From positions 91,964 to 155,963 of the forward strand of contig NW_024468537.1 in assembly GCF_001632365.1 (NCBI RefSeq): a stretch of 64,000 nucleotides of DNA, written 5' to 3'. Source of the stretch: Laetiporus sulphureus 93-53. Its lineage: Eukaryota; Basidiomycota; Agaricomycetes; Polyporales; Laetiporaceae. The position numbers and the translations under genes are program-made. Shown here piece by piece: positions 33,401-44,605 of this stretch; the first letter of the stretch is position 1; each line of letters opens with the position of its first letter. The notes beneath the pieces are model-generated. The model had not been told where the DNA came from. It made no database searches and saw nothing but the letters and a program-made list of their open reading frames with translations.

Positions 33401-35104
33401 CCATTGAAGCGCATCCAACACTGCACGATGACGCACCAGTAACGGTGTACGTTTAAAATCTGCCTCGACCGGCCTGCAAGGGCCCGTAAAGAGTATGGCC
33501 AGAATGTCATCCAAATCCTCACGAGGGGGTGGAAGGACATTGTACACTTTATGCACAGGCTGCGAGAAGCCCACCGCATTGGCTATCATTTTTCGCTGAC
33601 CTTTAGAAACCTTCACAACAAAGGAGTTGTGACGGACCTTAGACACCAACAGCCGTTCCACAAAACTAAGGCTGGTCAACACGTCGGGAATGTCACCCAC
33701 CCACAGTCCGTTAGCCAATGCCTCTTTAGGAGTGCTTTTTTTTCTATGGACCGCGTTATAGCATGTAGAGCATATGTCCAGCGAGCGCACGCCATCAACG
33801 ATGCGCACCGCAGGAGGATAGAGGATTGGTCCTGACACGCTCGAAACTGGGTCACTAAACGACCTTCGCTCAGACCTGGTGATAAGCTCACCCTCACGAG
33901 TTAACGGCGTGAGATCTATGGAATCGAACTTCACGGTTGACACCGACTGACAAGAAACTAACGTCGCACACACGGCACATGGAACTTCATAGATCGATGG
34001 CAAATCGACGGCGTTGTACCATGATCTGAAGATATCGACCTTCTCGGCATTGGAGAGGGGCTTAGGAGGGAAGCGGGTGGACGTAGTTGACCGCAGGATG
34101 TGAGACGGCGCGATTGAGTACACGGCAGGAGCGAACGATCCGTCATCGCGTTTTGTGGGAGCGGGGATGAAGACAGGGTATCGTCGAGCACAAAGCCAAC
34201 ACTCGTGAGCCAACAGTCTGTCAACGACATCGTCGACGGAGCACGTCTTATCGGAAGGGATCACGCCATGCTTCACAGCAATGTCCATCAGGGCGTCAAA
34301 GGGCAAACGAGTAACTAAATAAGGAAAAGGGATATCTGACACCACATTGGTGCCACCGTCAGCAGGTGGTGAACGTGTGCAGTCAATCACGCCTGCAAAT
34401 GCGTACAGCACTTCAGGATCAGCTCGGCGAACGGAAACAGTAGGAAACCGCTGTAGAAACTTTCCAGACACGAACGAGTCTCGGCTGCTGAGTCCAGCGG
34501 TGTGAAGACCATCACACAGGAAATCAAACACCGACAGCGTAGACGGGCAAGCCACTGAACAGCAATGTGCTGCACATACTGAACTCAACCCATTCAAGTT
34601 GCGCTGGCCACGGCTTACAGCGACACCATGAACCCGCGCTAACTCCTGAAGACCACGAAAAGGTAATCGCGGGACAAGAAATGAAAAGGGCAGCTCAACG
34701 GCAATGGAACGTACACCATATTCCCAGAGCGAGGTAACATTCTCGCGACGAAGCTGACATCGATACTTGACCGACGAATGCAATGCGAGCAGAGAGCGGG
34801 AGCCTAACACGACGGGAAACGCCCGCAGCTCAGACGTCGAAACAGAATCTGACCGTCGGGTACCGCCCCCGACGAAACTGTGACCAGTAGAGGAGTAACG
34901 CGACCATGCATTACCAGTCGACAGCGCCTCGGTGACCGCACCGGGCAAAACAGTATAACGCGACCGCACGCTAACAGTGACCAGCGCCTCGGTGACCGCA
35001 CCGGGCAGAAATGCACACAGTATGACACATAAAATGTCATTGAAAGGTGCTGGAGAATGAACATCAGCAGACAAACAGGGATATGTGTCAGCACAGACAC
35101 TCAC
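27437..35104 (-). CDS. Helentron Rep-helicase with C-terminal USP-like domain
   Basis: One frame runs from 35104 to 27437, about 2550 codons, broken only by a TGA at 27806-27808. In order it has a Cys-rich N-terminal part, an HUH Rep domain (TLHLHLLLWIAHSL near 32310; AYITDYVTKSPL near 31750) and a Pif1-type helicase (GPGGTGKSQ near 30165; VVFIDEIS near 29940; GDFAQLPPAGR). A C-terminal domain resembles ubiquitin-specific proteases: NWSCAYDSVLTVLWNIY with a candidate catalytic Cys, paired CLTC and CQAC zinc knuckles on either side of the TGA, then IVYAGGFHFTCQFI with a candidate His and DGSVWYHDG. It should cut and unwind DNA for rolling-circle transposition; the protease role is unknown. The first in-frame ATG is only near codon 290, so an upstream exon or non-ATG start must be considered. 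Confidence 0.85.
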
Positions 35105-35470
35105 GAGTGCAATGCATCACTGCTAACATCACGCAAACGCAAAACAGGACAGCTTGAAGCAGGAGTTCAACTGTTGCAACGCCGAAAGCCGTCGGATTAC
35201 ACGGAGCATAACAGAGGAGGTGAAAAGCGACGATGCAGACACGCAGCATGTCGTTGAAACGCACTGACGGATGAATCTCAGCAGAGAGACAGGGGTATCT
35301 GTGAACACAGACACTCACAGCTAAAACGTGTCACCCCCAAGATGATGCAAATGCTGAATAGGACAGCAAGCACCAAAAGGCAGACTATGAAGATGCCGAA
35401 AGTCATCCGAGTACGCAGAACGTTACAGAGGTGATGTCAATGAAAAGCGACGTGGATGAAAAGCGACGCA
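34910..35470 (-). repeat. Imperfect subterminal direct repeats in the Helentron 5' region
   Basis: GCGCCTCGGTGACCGCACC occurs twice (about 34924 and 34984). The block CAGACACTCAC with its preceding 45 bp occurs at about 35057-35103 and again at 35270-35318. GAAAAGCGACG recurs three times at 35222-35470. The first pair lies inside the open frame and yields LPGAVTEAL twice, which suggests that the most N-terminal codons are not ancestral coding sequence. Confidence 0.65.
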
Positions 35471-35704
35471 GCTGTAGCTGAACATAACAGATCGAGCAGG
35501 TGGCGTAGACCGTGGGCAACAGATACCGAAAAAGGGGTTTTGTCCAGCTTAAGGCTGACGTAAGCAGGTCTCCGCTACCGCTGCAGCAATAGCCAAATCC
35601 ATTCTGTTATTTGGAACTCACGATTGACACCTATCAGCCTCAGTGGTCTGAACGCCACTTTACTCGCTCAGTGCCTACGTGCAGTGTCATACGGTACTAT
35701 GACC

Positions 35705-37540
35705 ATGGTCACGATGGGCTGTCATACTGCTTTGCAGAATCCCGATGTCGTGCGGGAGATATTACAGCAATTGTCCCCGCTGGACAACAATTGCTCATAC
35801 GATCGTCTTCGAGAGATACGCATGGGTTTAGCTGCATGCGCCCGCGTTTGCAGGATGTTCTCGGAACCCGCACTCGACTTTCTGTGGTGGAAGTTAGGCG
35901 ACATTACTCCCGCTTTGCGCCTCCTTCCCTCAATTCGAGTGGATGAAGACAATCAAACAACATCCAGGATATCCGAATATTCTGTGAAATACGTATGTCT
36001 CTGTGTGTCTTCATCATGGCTGATGTTCAAATCCGTTCTGTTCTGTAGTACCTGACTGGGGTGCCATCCATTCAGGAGTGGGCGCACTTCCAAGAATATG
36101 CACGACGTGTCCGGGTGATTGATTACTACCGCGCATACTTCGGTCTGCCAGCCATATTGTCCCAGCTTTCTGATCAAAATGACAGACGTCCCCTCTTCCC
36201 GCTACTCCAGCGGATTTCGTGGAATCTTTCATTGACCGAAGACAATCCAAGCATCGTTGCCCTTGTCTCTCCCACTCTGCGACAGCTATCCGTTGACCTC
36301 CACGGTTACGATTGGACAACGCCTGTGGCGGCGATGGCTTCCCGTGCTTGCAGTGTCGTCTTACAGGCAGTTCCGGACCTACGTATTCTGCAGCTGGACA
36401 CATCGTGCCACGGCTTGATGCTTCCGGTCAGATTCTGCAGAAATCTGCGCGAACTCCATAGTTATCACGGCTTACTGAGGTTGGATCCCAATTTTTGGCA
36501 AGACTTGTTTCGATTGGAGCACCTTAGTGAAGTCCAAGGAGGTTTTGAGCTTCCTGAAAACGTACCCGATGATGGTTTCGTCGCCATACAATCATTGTCT
36601 CTCGAGATTATGGATGTAGTTCATGCAATCCGTTTCCTGAAGGTAGTCCCTCCTCAGCAGCTGCGACATACGAGTTTACCCCCGTACGAGGATCTTCCGA
36701 CCAGCTCCTCGAGGCGATGACATTGATAGCCTCCAGATCTTCCACGTCGCTACAAACGTTCGATGCCTACATCCCATTGGATTTGGACACATCGTTCACG
36801 AGCATGATTGAGCCTCTCTTATCCTTGAGGGGATTGCAGAAGATGTCCCTGCGGATGGACGGCTCAAAGACGTTCACGATATCGGACAAGGATGTCGAGC
36901 GCTTGGCAATTTCGTGGCCGGAGCTGCGAAAGTTGAAACTTGATTTTATGTGCGACACAGTTGGACTAACACTTCAGTCTTTGGTTACGCTCGCCTCCTC
37001 CTGTCCTCATCTCCAGAGTTTGCAGTTGCCCATTGTCGCAATTGATTTGAAGGATATCCCCGCGGAGGCGACGTTTCTCACTCCCTGCAACACCTTTGCG
37101 TCGATAGGCATTTTTCGGACTCCGGAGAGCATGCATCCGTCGCGCGCTTCATCGATACGCTCTTCCCTCACTTGCATGTGCAGGAGATGTTCAAGGAGTA
37201 CTGGGGAGAAAGGAAGGACTGGCGGAAAATTCTATCCTTACTACAAAAATATCAGATAGGAAGAAACGGTGGTGACCATGCCGCGGCGATGCCAGAAACT
37301 GAGGATGAGCTGAATTGGCCCGAAATGTTGGAGGTGATGAGTGTTGAAGCGGAGGAATCGAGCGAGACGAGAATGACAGAGCACGCAGTACAAGAACTAG
37401 ACAGTGCAGAGCTTGGTCAACAAGGGGAGATCGGCATGGCTGGCAACCATTGGGGTCAAATTCGTTCCGTACTAGATGCACTTGTTCATTGGTGCAAGCT
37501 GCTCTTCTGGACGTACGCTAGACTTCTCCTGGGATGGTGA
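35705..37540 (+). pseudogene. F-box/LRR array copy 3, frameshifted
   Basis: The intron (35993-36048) and exon layout match copy 4. The N-terminus MVTMGCHTALQNPDVVREIL and the block CARVCRMFSEPALDFLWWKL are preserved, then VPSIQEWAHFQEYARRVRV. The frame is lost by a 1-nt deletion near 36670 (against LRDITFTL of copy 4) and a second near 37075-37085. LRR pieces continue in other frames to about 37540. The Helentron lies 88 bp before the ATG and has cut off the native promoter flank. Confidence 0.8.
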
Positions 37541-37965
37541 AAGTCGACGGAACGTTTGGCCTCATTGTTGTATGCAGATGATCACGTTCAAAGCTCAGAA
37601 TAGCGAAGAATGATTACTACCTTATCTGTAGTCGATGTGTCCCCCATGCATGCACGAAGCATTGAATGGAATGCATAACCTCATGCTTGAGAGATCTGGC
37701 CTTGCAGTGCTGGGGATTTCAGAAGATGTGGCCGCTGTGCAGAGCGGCTCACGTCGCAAGCCATCCTTCACTTGTGAACATACAGTGCCTGGCCGACTAT
37801 GACCTTTGCATAGTAACTCTAACTTGTACTATCCAGCCAAATCCTCTCACTCCAATCCATATCCCAGCATTACGCACTACAACCAGCCAACCCTATTTAT
37901 TGTCGTCTCCGGAACACGTCTGTCAGATTAGGAACTTCCTCCGAACTCAAGCTTATACCGCCAAT

Positions 37966-38065
37966 CCGTAAGTACGACCACGTGATATCGCGAAGCCGCT
38001 GCCGGAGCGAACAGGCGGCTAACGCGGTACGTCGAGCATTCAACGTTCAACCTGGTGCAACTTGC
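37966..38065 (+). repeat. Uninterrupted flank of F-box copy 4 (empty site)
   Basis: The stretch GACCACGTGATATCGCGAAG, GGCTAACG, CCTGGTGCAACTTG and CTCACGATTGAC is the paralogue of the two halves at 26985-27088 and 35617 onward. It gives the pre-insertion state of the Helentron target. Confidence 0.8.
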
Positions 38066-38158
38066 TCACGATTGACGCTTATTGGCACCGTCGGCGATCT
38101 ACTAAACCCTGCTTTTCCCCACTCAGTGCCTACGTCCAGTGTCATACGATAGTTGTCA

Positions 38159-39819
38159 ATGGTTGCGACGGGCTGTCATCCTGCTTTGCAGAATCCCGAT
38201 GTCGTGTGGCGCATATTACAGCAATTATCCCTGTCCCTGCTAGACGACAGATGCTCATATGATGGTACTCGCAAGATGCACATCGGATTATTTGCATGTG
38301 CCCGTGTTTGCAGGATGTTCTTGGAACCCGCACTTGACTTTCTATGGTGGAAGCTACGTGACACTATTCCCGCCTTGCGCCTCCTTCCCTCAATTCGAGT
38401 GGATGTGGATACGGGCAAACAAGCAAGATTCAGTACATCACCTTCTGTGAAATGTGTATGTATTTCTGTGTTATTATTGCCGCTGATGTTCCAATCCATT
38501 CTATTCTGTAGTACATGACTGGGATGCCATCCGATCAGGAATGGATTCACTTTCAAGAATATGCACGACGCGTCCGGGTGATTGATAAATGCTGCGCATA
38601 CTTCGGTCTGCCAGCCATATTGTCCCAGCTTTCTGATCGAAATGACGGACGTCCCCTCTTCCCGCTGCTCCAGCAGACTTCGTGGTATTATTCGTTGACC
38701 GAAGACAACTCAAGTATCGCTACTCTTGTCCCCCCTACACTGCGACATCTATCCATTGATTTAAAGCCTGGATATAACGAATATTACATATATGGGATGG
38801 CGGAGAGGGCTTCTCATGCTTGCAAGATCATCTTACAGGCAGTTCCGGACCTACGCGTTCTGCGGCTATACACATCGTGCAACGGCTTGATGCTTCCAGT
38901 CAGACTCTGCCGAAATCTGCAGAAATTCGATGCTTCTCATTTCAAACTGACATTGGACCCTAAATTCTGGCACGATCTGTCACAATTGAAGCTCCTTAGT
39001 GAAGTCAAAGGAGGCTTCAGGGTTCCGCATAACATACCCAATCACGGTTTTGTCGCCCTACAGTCATTGTCTCTCGACTATGTGGAGGCAAAGTATGCCA
39101 ACCGTCTCCTGAAGGTCGTCCCTCCTCAGCAATTGCGAGATATCACTTTTACCCTCGTACAACCCACTCCCGACCAGCTCCTCGAGACAATGACATTGAT
39201 ATCCTCCAGATCTTCCATGTCACTGCAAACGTTCGATGCCGTCATCCATTCGGATTCGGATCGCCCAGTCGATATCTCCGTCATGAGCATAATTGAACCT
39301 CTTTTATCCATCAGAGGTCTACAGAAGATGTCTCTGCGAATGAGTGGCCGGGACACCGCGTTTATGTTATCAGACAAGGATGTCGTGCGCTTGGCGATTT
39401 CGTGGCCGGAGCTGCGAGAACTTAATCTTGACTTATTGTGCATCATGACTGAACCGACACTTCAGTCTTTGACGACGCTCGCCTCCTACTGCGCTCACCT
39501 ACAGACTTTGCACTTGCCCATTTTCAGAATCAGCGTGGACGATATCCCCATGGAGGCGACTTTACCTCACTCCCTGCAACAGCTTTCATTCGATAGGCCC
39601 ATTGAAGTCTCCGGAGAAAATGCATTCGTTGCGCGCTTCATCGACACGCTCTTTCCTCATTTATGTGTGCAGAAGATGTTGAGGATGAGCCGGGGAAGAT
39701 TATGCGACTGGCAGAAGATTTTGTTCTTGCTGCAGAGATATCAGATAGAAAGAAACGGCGGCGACCATGCCGCAGCGGTTCCAGAAGACGAGGTCCAATT
39801 ATCAGCTGCATTCGCCTGA
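38159..39819 (+). CDS. F-box/LRR protein, array copy 4 (intact)
   Basis: Exons 38159-38455 and 38512-39819 give 534 residues in one frame. The F-box-like start is MVATGCHPALQNPDVVWRIL with CARVCRMFLEPALDFLWWKL. The linker MPSDQEWIHFQEYARRVRV comes next, then about ten irregular leucine-rich repeats (QLKLLSEVKGGF, LLSIRGLQKMSL, SWPELRELNL, YCAHLQTLHLPIF). The copy is related to copies 1 and 2 at the domain level (NPDLVREI; EWAHLQQYAERVRL) and much closer to copy 3. An SCF adaptor role is inferred from the family. The duplicated block continues into the 3' flank to about 40200, which resembles 37550-37720. Confidence 0.8.
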
Positions 39820-40199
39820 GACAGACTGAGGAAGTGATGAGTGCTGAAGCGGGGGAATCGGGTGAGGAGAAAACGTTGGGGCATGCCATGCAAGAACCAG
39901 ACAGTGCGGCAGTACTTAATCAACGAAGGACGGTCGGCATGGCTGGTAGCCAATGACCATTGTGGTCGAATTCGTTCTGTAGATGTCCTTGCTCACCGGT
40001 GCAAGCTGCTGATCTTCTGGACATACGCTATGTTTCTACTGGGATAGTGTTGACGGAACAGTTTAACCTCGTTGTTGAATGCAGATAAGCACGTCGATGG
40101 CCCAAGAAACGATGACTAGTACTTCTCTGTACCCGACGTGTCCCTCTCCATGTACGAAGCATGTAACGGCGTAACTGATACTTCGAACATTTGACAGAT

Positions 40200-41640
40200 C
40201 TGCAGGAGCAGTACCGCCGGCCATCGAGACTGGGGAAAAGAAAGAGCTGAGAACGTGTACCAACGTTTCGTCGGGGAAATGCGGTTAATTTGTTCAACAC
40301 TCAGTGAAAGCTGGAATATATATTTTAAACGAGCCATCGACGTATCTGGCAACCGTTGGAGCTTGGTAGGATCTATAACGACGCTCATGAAATAGTACAA
40401 TCTCGTGCTCTGAGTTGCGACCCATATTCCACTGGTACGGCGCGCACCATCCGTAGGAGCCTCTGGAATCTTGTATTCTGACATGGCTATCGGATTGAGA
40501 CCAACAAATGTTTTTCACTTGACTCAGCATCATCCGCCTAAGCAAACCATGACCATCGCAATAGTTCATGGGTGGCGTCCCATGCTCGGGCAGGCCGCAC
40601 TCATCCTGACCTCCTGCCCGTGAATACGATTCAGAGCGCGGCACATACGAACGACGGAACATCGCAGAAGATTACCCACCTATGAGGGCCAAAGGTGAAG
40701 ACCCGGCACCGCGGAGGCTCGAACGCTCCACATAGGTTGCACCGCACATCCATGTAACTGCAGATCCGCATGCCGGAAAAGCTCGGGAAAGACCCGACAG
40801 ACGCAAGAACCGTACAGCACTTCGTTGAATAAATGCCAGGAACGAACAAGCAAGGCAAGGATCGATGAAGACCGCACAGAAGGGACGCCATCGATTGTGG
40901 TTGTAGTCGTCCGAGGATTCCCCGTCGATGGCCTTCGTAGCCGTGTGGTTGCCTCGAGAAGGAGGACATGGCTTTCCGACGGTAGAGCGTGGAATATCGA
41001 GTCTGGGACCTGTGCGGCCAGTGCAGAGCGGACCGAGAAAAAAAAGCTTGAGGAATCCCGGAAGAGACGTCCTGAAGGAGACAACCAATTCGCAATGCGG
41101 TTGGAACGCCGGAGGTTCTTAAAAACCAAGTATATACATCCTCAGGGATCATTCACCGTCTGATATACGCCCGCTGTACGCCCGACTACAATCACCGGCG
41201 GGAAAGCCATAGGCTCGTCTAGACTGTCGGCTGACAGATTGAAGCAAGTACCTAGTTATTCCGAACGGGGATCCTACCTTCGATCGGCCACCGCAAGAGG
41301 CTGAGTGTCCAGTAGGCAGCACGAACCGTTCTTCCAAAACCCACATTCAGAGTGGTCGTGAATGTAAGAACGACCAAGCTTCGAGCACGGAAGCAATCGC
41401 GCTTAAACTTGGCACGTCCGGTGAGCCATGTATATTCTTGTTGCAGCGTGAGTTTGACCGCGCAAGCAGAGGACAAGAAGAGTCATCGCCTGACGAACGC
41501 CGTCCTTTTTTCAACGCAGATTTGCGTGCCGAGTGAGTCCGACAAGAGCCGGGAACTGAAACCGCGAAGAAGGAACACGAGAACGTGCCAATTCAATCCG
41601 TAGAATCAGAAGCGAATCGCAAAAGCCGCATGAGATCAGA
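40200..41640. other. Gene-poor interval
   Basis: Overlapping minus-strand frames of 120-170 codons (40294-40662, 40631-41152) were examined and show no domain or intron logic. No gene supported. Confidence 0.45.
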
Positions 41641-41659
41641 AACAAGCATCGCCCGACGA

Positions 41660-41960
41660 ATACCGTCCCTTCTAGATATACATAGCAGCAAATCTCAGGT
41701 TTGCGCGCTGGACTGGACCCGACAGAAGGGTCCGCATAATCCACAGAAGCAATCCTAACCCTCGAAGGAGCCCGGCACGCGAAAGCTGACGGTAGAGGAT
41801 TTGGCATTGAAGGTATACATAACCGCTCAGGTCCGTGCGCCGGATTGGGCCCGACAGAAGCTCCTGCATAATCCGCAGAAGTAATGCCAACCTTCGAAGA
41901 AACCCAGCTCGCGAAGTCTGACAGTGGAGGATTTAACATCAAGTGTGCATCTCGGTCTCG
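41660..41960. repeat. Direct repeat, period about 125 bp
   Basis: Two adjacent diverged copies share landmarks in the same order: CGCCGGATTGGGCCCGACAG or CGCTGGACTGGACCCGACAG, GCATAATCC(A/G)CAGAAG, CCTTCGAAG or CCCTCGAAG, and GGAGGATTT or GAGGATTTGG. A third partial copy may precede them near 41520. No coding potential was seen. Confidence 0.6.
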
Positions 41961-42027
41961 AATGCACACCTGGAGCTCAAAGCTGAGATGCGTTGGTCGC
42001 CGCGCCAGAGCCAGTCGGAGAGGTGTT

Positions 42028-43100
42028 CACGACTGGCAGAGGGCCAAAGAATCCGCATATAGCCCACACAGCGCGCCGGACATCTTGCTCAGTAAACGGC
42101 TGCCGCATCGACTCCGAAGAGCCCCACACACCTCTCCGACCACCCAGCACGACCCACGCACCGAAATTTAAAATAGCCCGACAAAGGACCACGTAAAAGT
42201 CGCAATGTACGCCTCGTCCATAGAATCCAAGCGAAACGAACGTGATTGAAGCAGATTGCGGAGAGCGCCTCGGCACGAATCCGACGATTCGCCGCTGATA
42301 GAGGCTGATGCTTGCATTGTTTCGAGCCTCGAGCGCGCGGATGAGCATGCCATGTGCAGGGTCCGAGGACAAGCACAAATGCGAAGCGAAGGAGGCAGTA
42401 GGACGTTTCGATATCTATATATATGTCTTTCGAGGTGATTGAAGAGCGTATGTCGGCGTGAGCTGGGTGAATCGTGGAATCATGAGGTGTTTGAGATATT
42501 TTTCGTGTCCATTCATTGGCAGGGACGCGAACGGTTTGCAACGTCCCCTCTTGATTTTCGCCCATTCGCGCGCCAGACATCCTGCTCGGCAAAAGGCTAC
42601 TGCATCGACTCCCGTGCCCCAGAAGCCCGACAAAGGACCACGTATAACTCGCATCCTACGCCTCTTCGATCGTAGAATCCAAGCGAAACGGACGTGCTTG
42701 AAGTAGAGTTTGGAGAGCGCCTCGGCACGAATCCGACGGTTCGCCGCTGATAGAGACTGATGTTGCATTGCTTCGGGCTCAATCCTCGAGCGCGCGAATG
42801 AGCATGCCATATGCAGGGTCCGAGGACGAGCAGAAGTGCGAAGCGAAGGAGGCAGTTGGACGTTTCGGTATCTATACATGTATCTTTAGAGGCGTTTGGA
42901 TAGCGTAGGTCGCCGTGAGCTCGGTGGGTCGTGGATCAGCGAGCGGTTTGAGACATTAATCGTATCCATAGGCAAGAGGCAGTATTCAGATTGCTGGATG
43001 ACTGAGGACGACAGTATCCAGGACGCGAACGATACGCAACATCCCCTTTTGATTCTCGCCAACCTTGACAAACTCGAAGCGTCTGGTAGTTCAGCCGAAC
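42028..43100. repeat. Tandem repeat array, period about 460-490 bp
   Basis: Unit 1 (about 42028-42480) and unit 2 (42481-42935) share CCCGACAAAGGACCACGTA, GAGAGCGCCTCGGCACGAAT, CGCCGCTGATAGAG, GAGCATGCCAT and GAAGCGAAGGAGGCAGT. A third unit starts at about 42936 and stops near 43065. Short open frames occur in all units but are not conserved in frame. I see no known RNA or protein. Confidence 0.7.
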
Positions 43101-44600
43101 GTTCGCATTAGACGGCACACCCCACCCGCTGCGAAATGCGCCGCGCACCATGAAATATTTGTGCATCCCCAAAGCCGACGAACTGCATCCGGCCCGACCG
43201 CCGGCTCGGCCTAAACGATCCCAGTGCGGGGAACCGATCGCGAGGGCGCCTTCCCCTCCCCGGACCCGGACTTGGCAGATGAGGGCAGATGCGACGCGAC
43301 ACTGGCTGGGCGGTGGACGATGGACGGGCATGGTTGTGGTTGTGGTTGTGATCGCCGAGTTGTGGCATGTGGTCAGTCGGGTGTAGCGCTGTCGGTAGGC
43401 AGGGGGTGTCAGAGTGTGCGGTGGCCATGGGCGCGTGCGAGCGCTGTCTGAGATGAATGTTGTGTCTGGACGTTAGTCGGGAAGGCGAATTTTCGAGATG
43501 TTCGGTTGACTGGCAGAGCGTGGGTGTCTTTTAGCGTGGTTCTTGATTGCATTCCGCGTCGAGACCTTCTAAGGTAGACCGCGGATGCAGCCTGATCTGA
43601 AGCTAACAGAAGATCGTGAGCTAGGGAGCAACCGCGGCAGGTAGCGCCCTCTTGCAGGGATCCCGATCCTAGCATGCCAAGAGCGAACGTGCATGGAAGG
43701 AACCGAGAGGTGACGCGTTGACGTTGAGCGCACTCGATGTGGGTCATCTTCTTGGTTCTTCACCGCAAAATCTGATGGACAAGGAGCCTGCATGCACGAC
43801 CCTGTTCCCAGAACCACCAATGGTGGAAAAGGTGTTTGGCTGAACACTGCGGCGTAGCAATCATTATTGTATTGAAGCAGGCACAAGAAGTCGCGCACTC
43901 TCTGTGATGTCCGACGAGAGTCGGCCTCAACGTTCAGCAAGGGTCAGCAGACTGCACGCTGTATGGGCGCGCATCTATCGTGTGTGTGGTGATTTACGGC
44001 AGTGACGTGAGCGCAGATGGGGATGAACGTTAAGCCTCGGACGGCGTACGCTTATTCGAGGGTTTCAATCAACCACTTGATGGCAGCGGTTACGGTGATT
44101 GTGCGAAGAGCGGTTGTTCAGCGTCACGCTCGCATGGTTCTGCGGATGTGGAGAGAGCCAAGGGCCGGCGAACGGTGGCCGGTAGCGAAGGCCGTGCGTC
44201 GTGCGCGAGAGGGAGCGGAGATGGACTCGCTGCGGAAGGGAGCAGGGAAGAAGGGTACGTCTCGGAAGGCCGCGTCTGAGCAGGTGAACAACGCACGCAC
44301 GCCCGCCGACCGGGGCAGTGTCTGCAAATAATGCGCGGGTGGTGCTTGCTGGCTGTCGCTGGGCGAGGACAGTCGCGGGCGCCATGGGTGGGGATCACCC
44401 AGATCTGGATCTCGCTAGAATTGGTCCCCGGTCAAGCGCCCCAGAATAGCATTTGCCGAACACACCCATGCACTCACCACGGCCATCCCGACCGTCGCAC
44501 GCGCCACCTACAAAATCCATCGCCGTCGTCTCCGAAGATGCGCCGAGCAACCCACACCGTAGTTACTGGGTCTCCCAACCAGGTTAGCCCAGCAGGTAGC
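43100..44600. other. Gene-poor interval upstream of the beta-glucosidase
   Basis: No domain-bearing frame was seen on either strand. The last few hundred bases should contain the promoter of the GH3 gene. Confidence 0.45.
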
Positions 44601-44605
44601 GCGCC

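Larger units (their letters stand above)
27089..35616 (-). mobile_element. Helentron/Helitron2-type rolling-circle transposon
   Basis: An 8.5-kb element oriented on the minus strand encodes a Rep-helicase protein. Its borders follow from the uninterrupted paralogous site at about 38063: the host words GGTGCAACTT (ending 27087) and CTCACGATTG (starting 35617) are contiguous there. The 5' end on the minus strand reads TTCCAAATAACAG. Its reverse complement lies subterminally at the 3' end (27118-27130), directly followed by a perfect 14-bp palindrome GGCGCGGCCGCGCC (27102-27115) and about 12 more bases. This is the asymmetric terminal inverted repeat plus 3' hairpin layout described for Helentrons/Helitron2, unlike the TC...CTRR ends of canonical Helitrons. 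No target duplication is seen, as expected for rolling-circle transposition. A base or two at each border is uncertain. Confidence 0.85.

Noticed and set aside
40631..41163. Several overlapping frames of 110-170 codons on both strands
   Set aside because: They overlap in all frames, none carries a domain, and such overlap is usual in GC-rich DNA without stops.
41940..41970. Protein frame starting MCIRDR, reminiscent of a sequencing-adapter artefact
   Set aside because: The DNA (TGCATCTCGGTCTCGAATGC) is not the transposase adapter; it is a short natural palindrome inside the repeat region.
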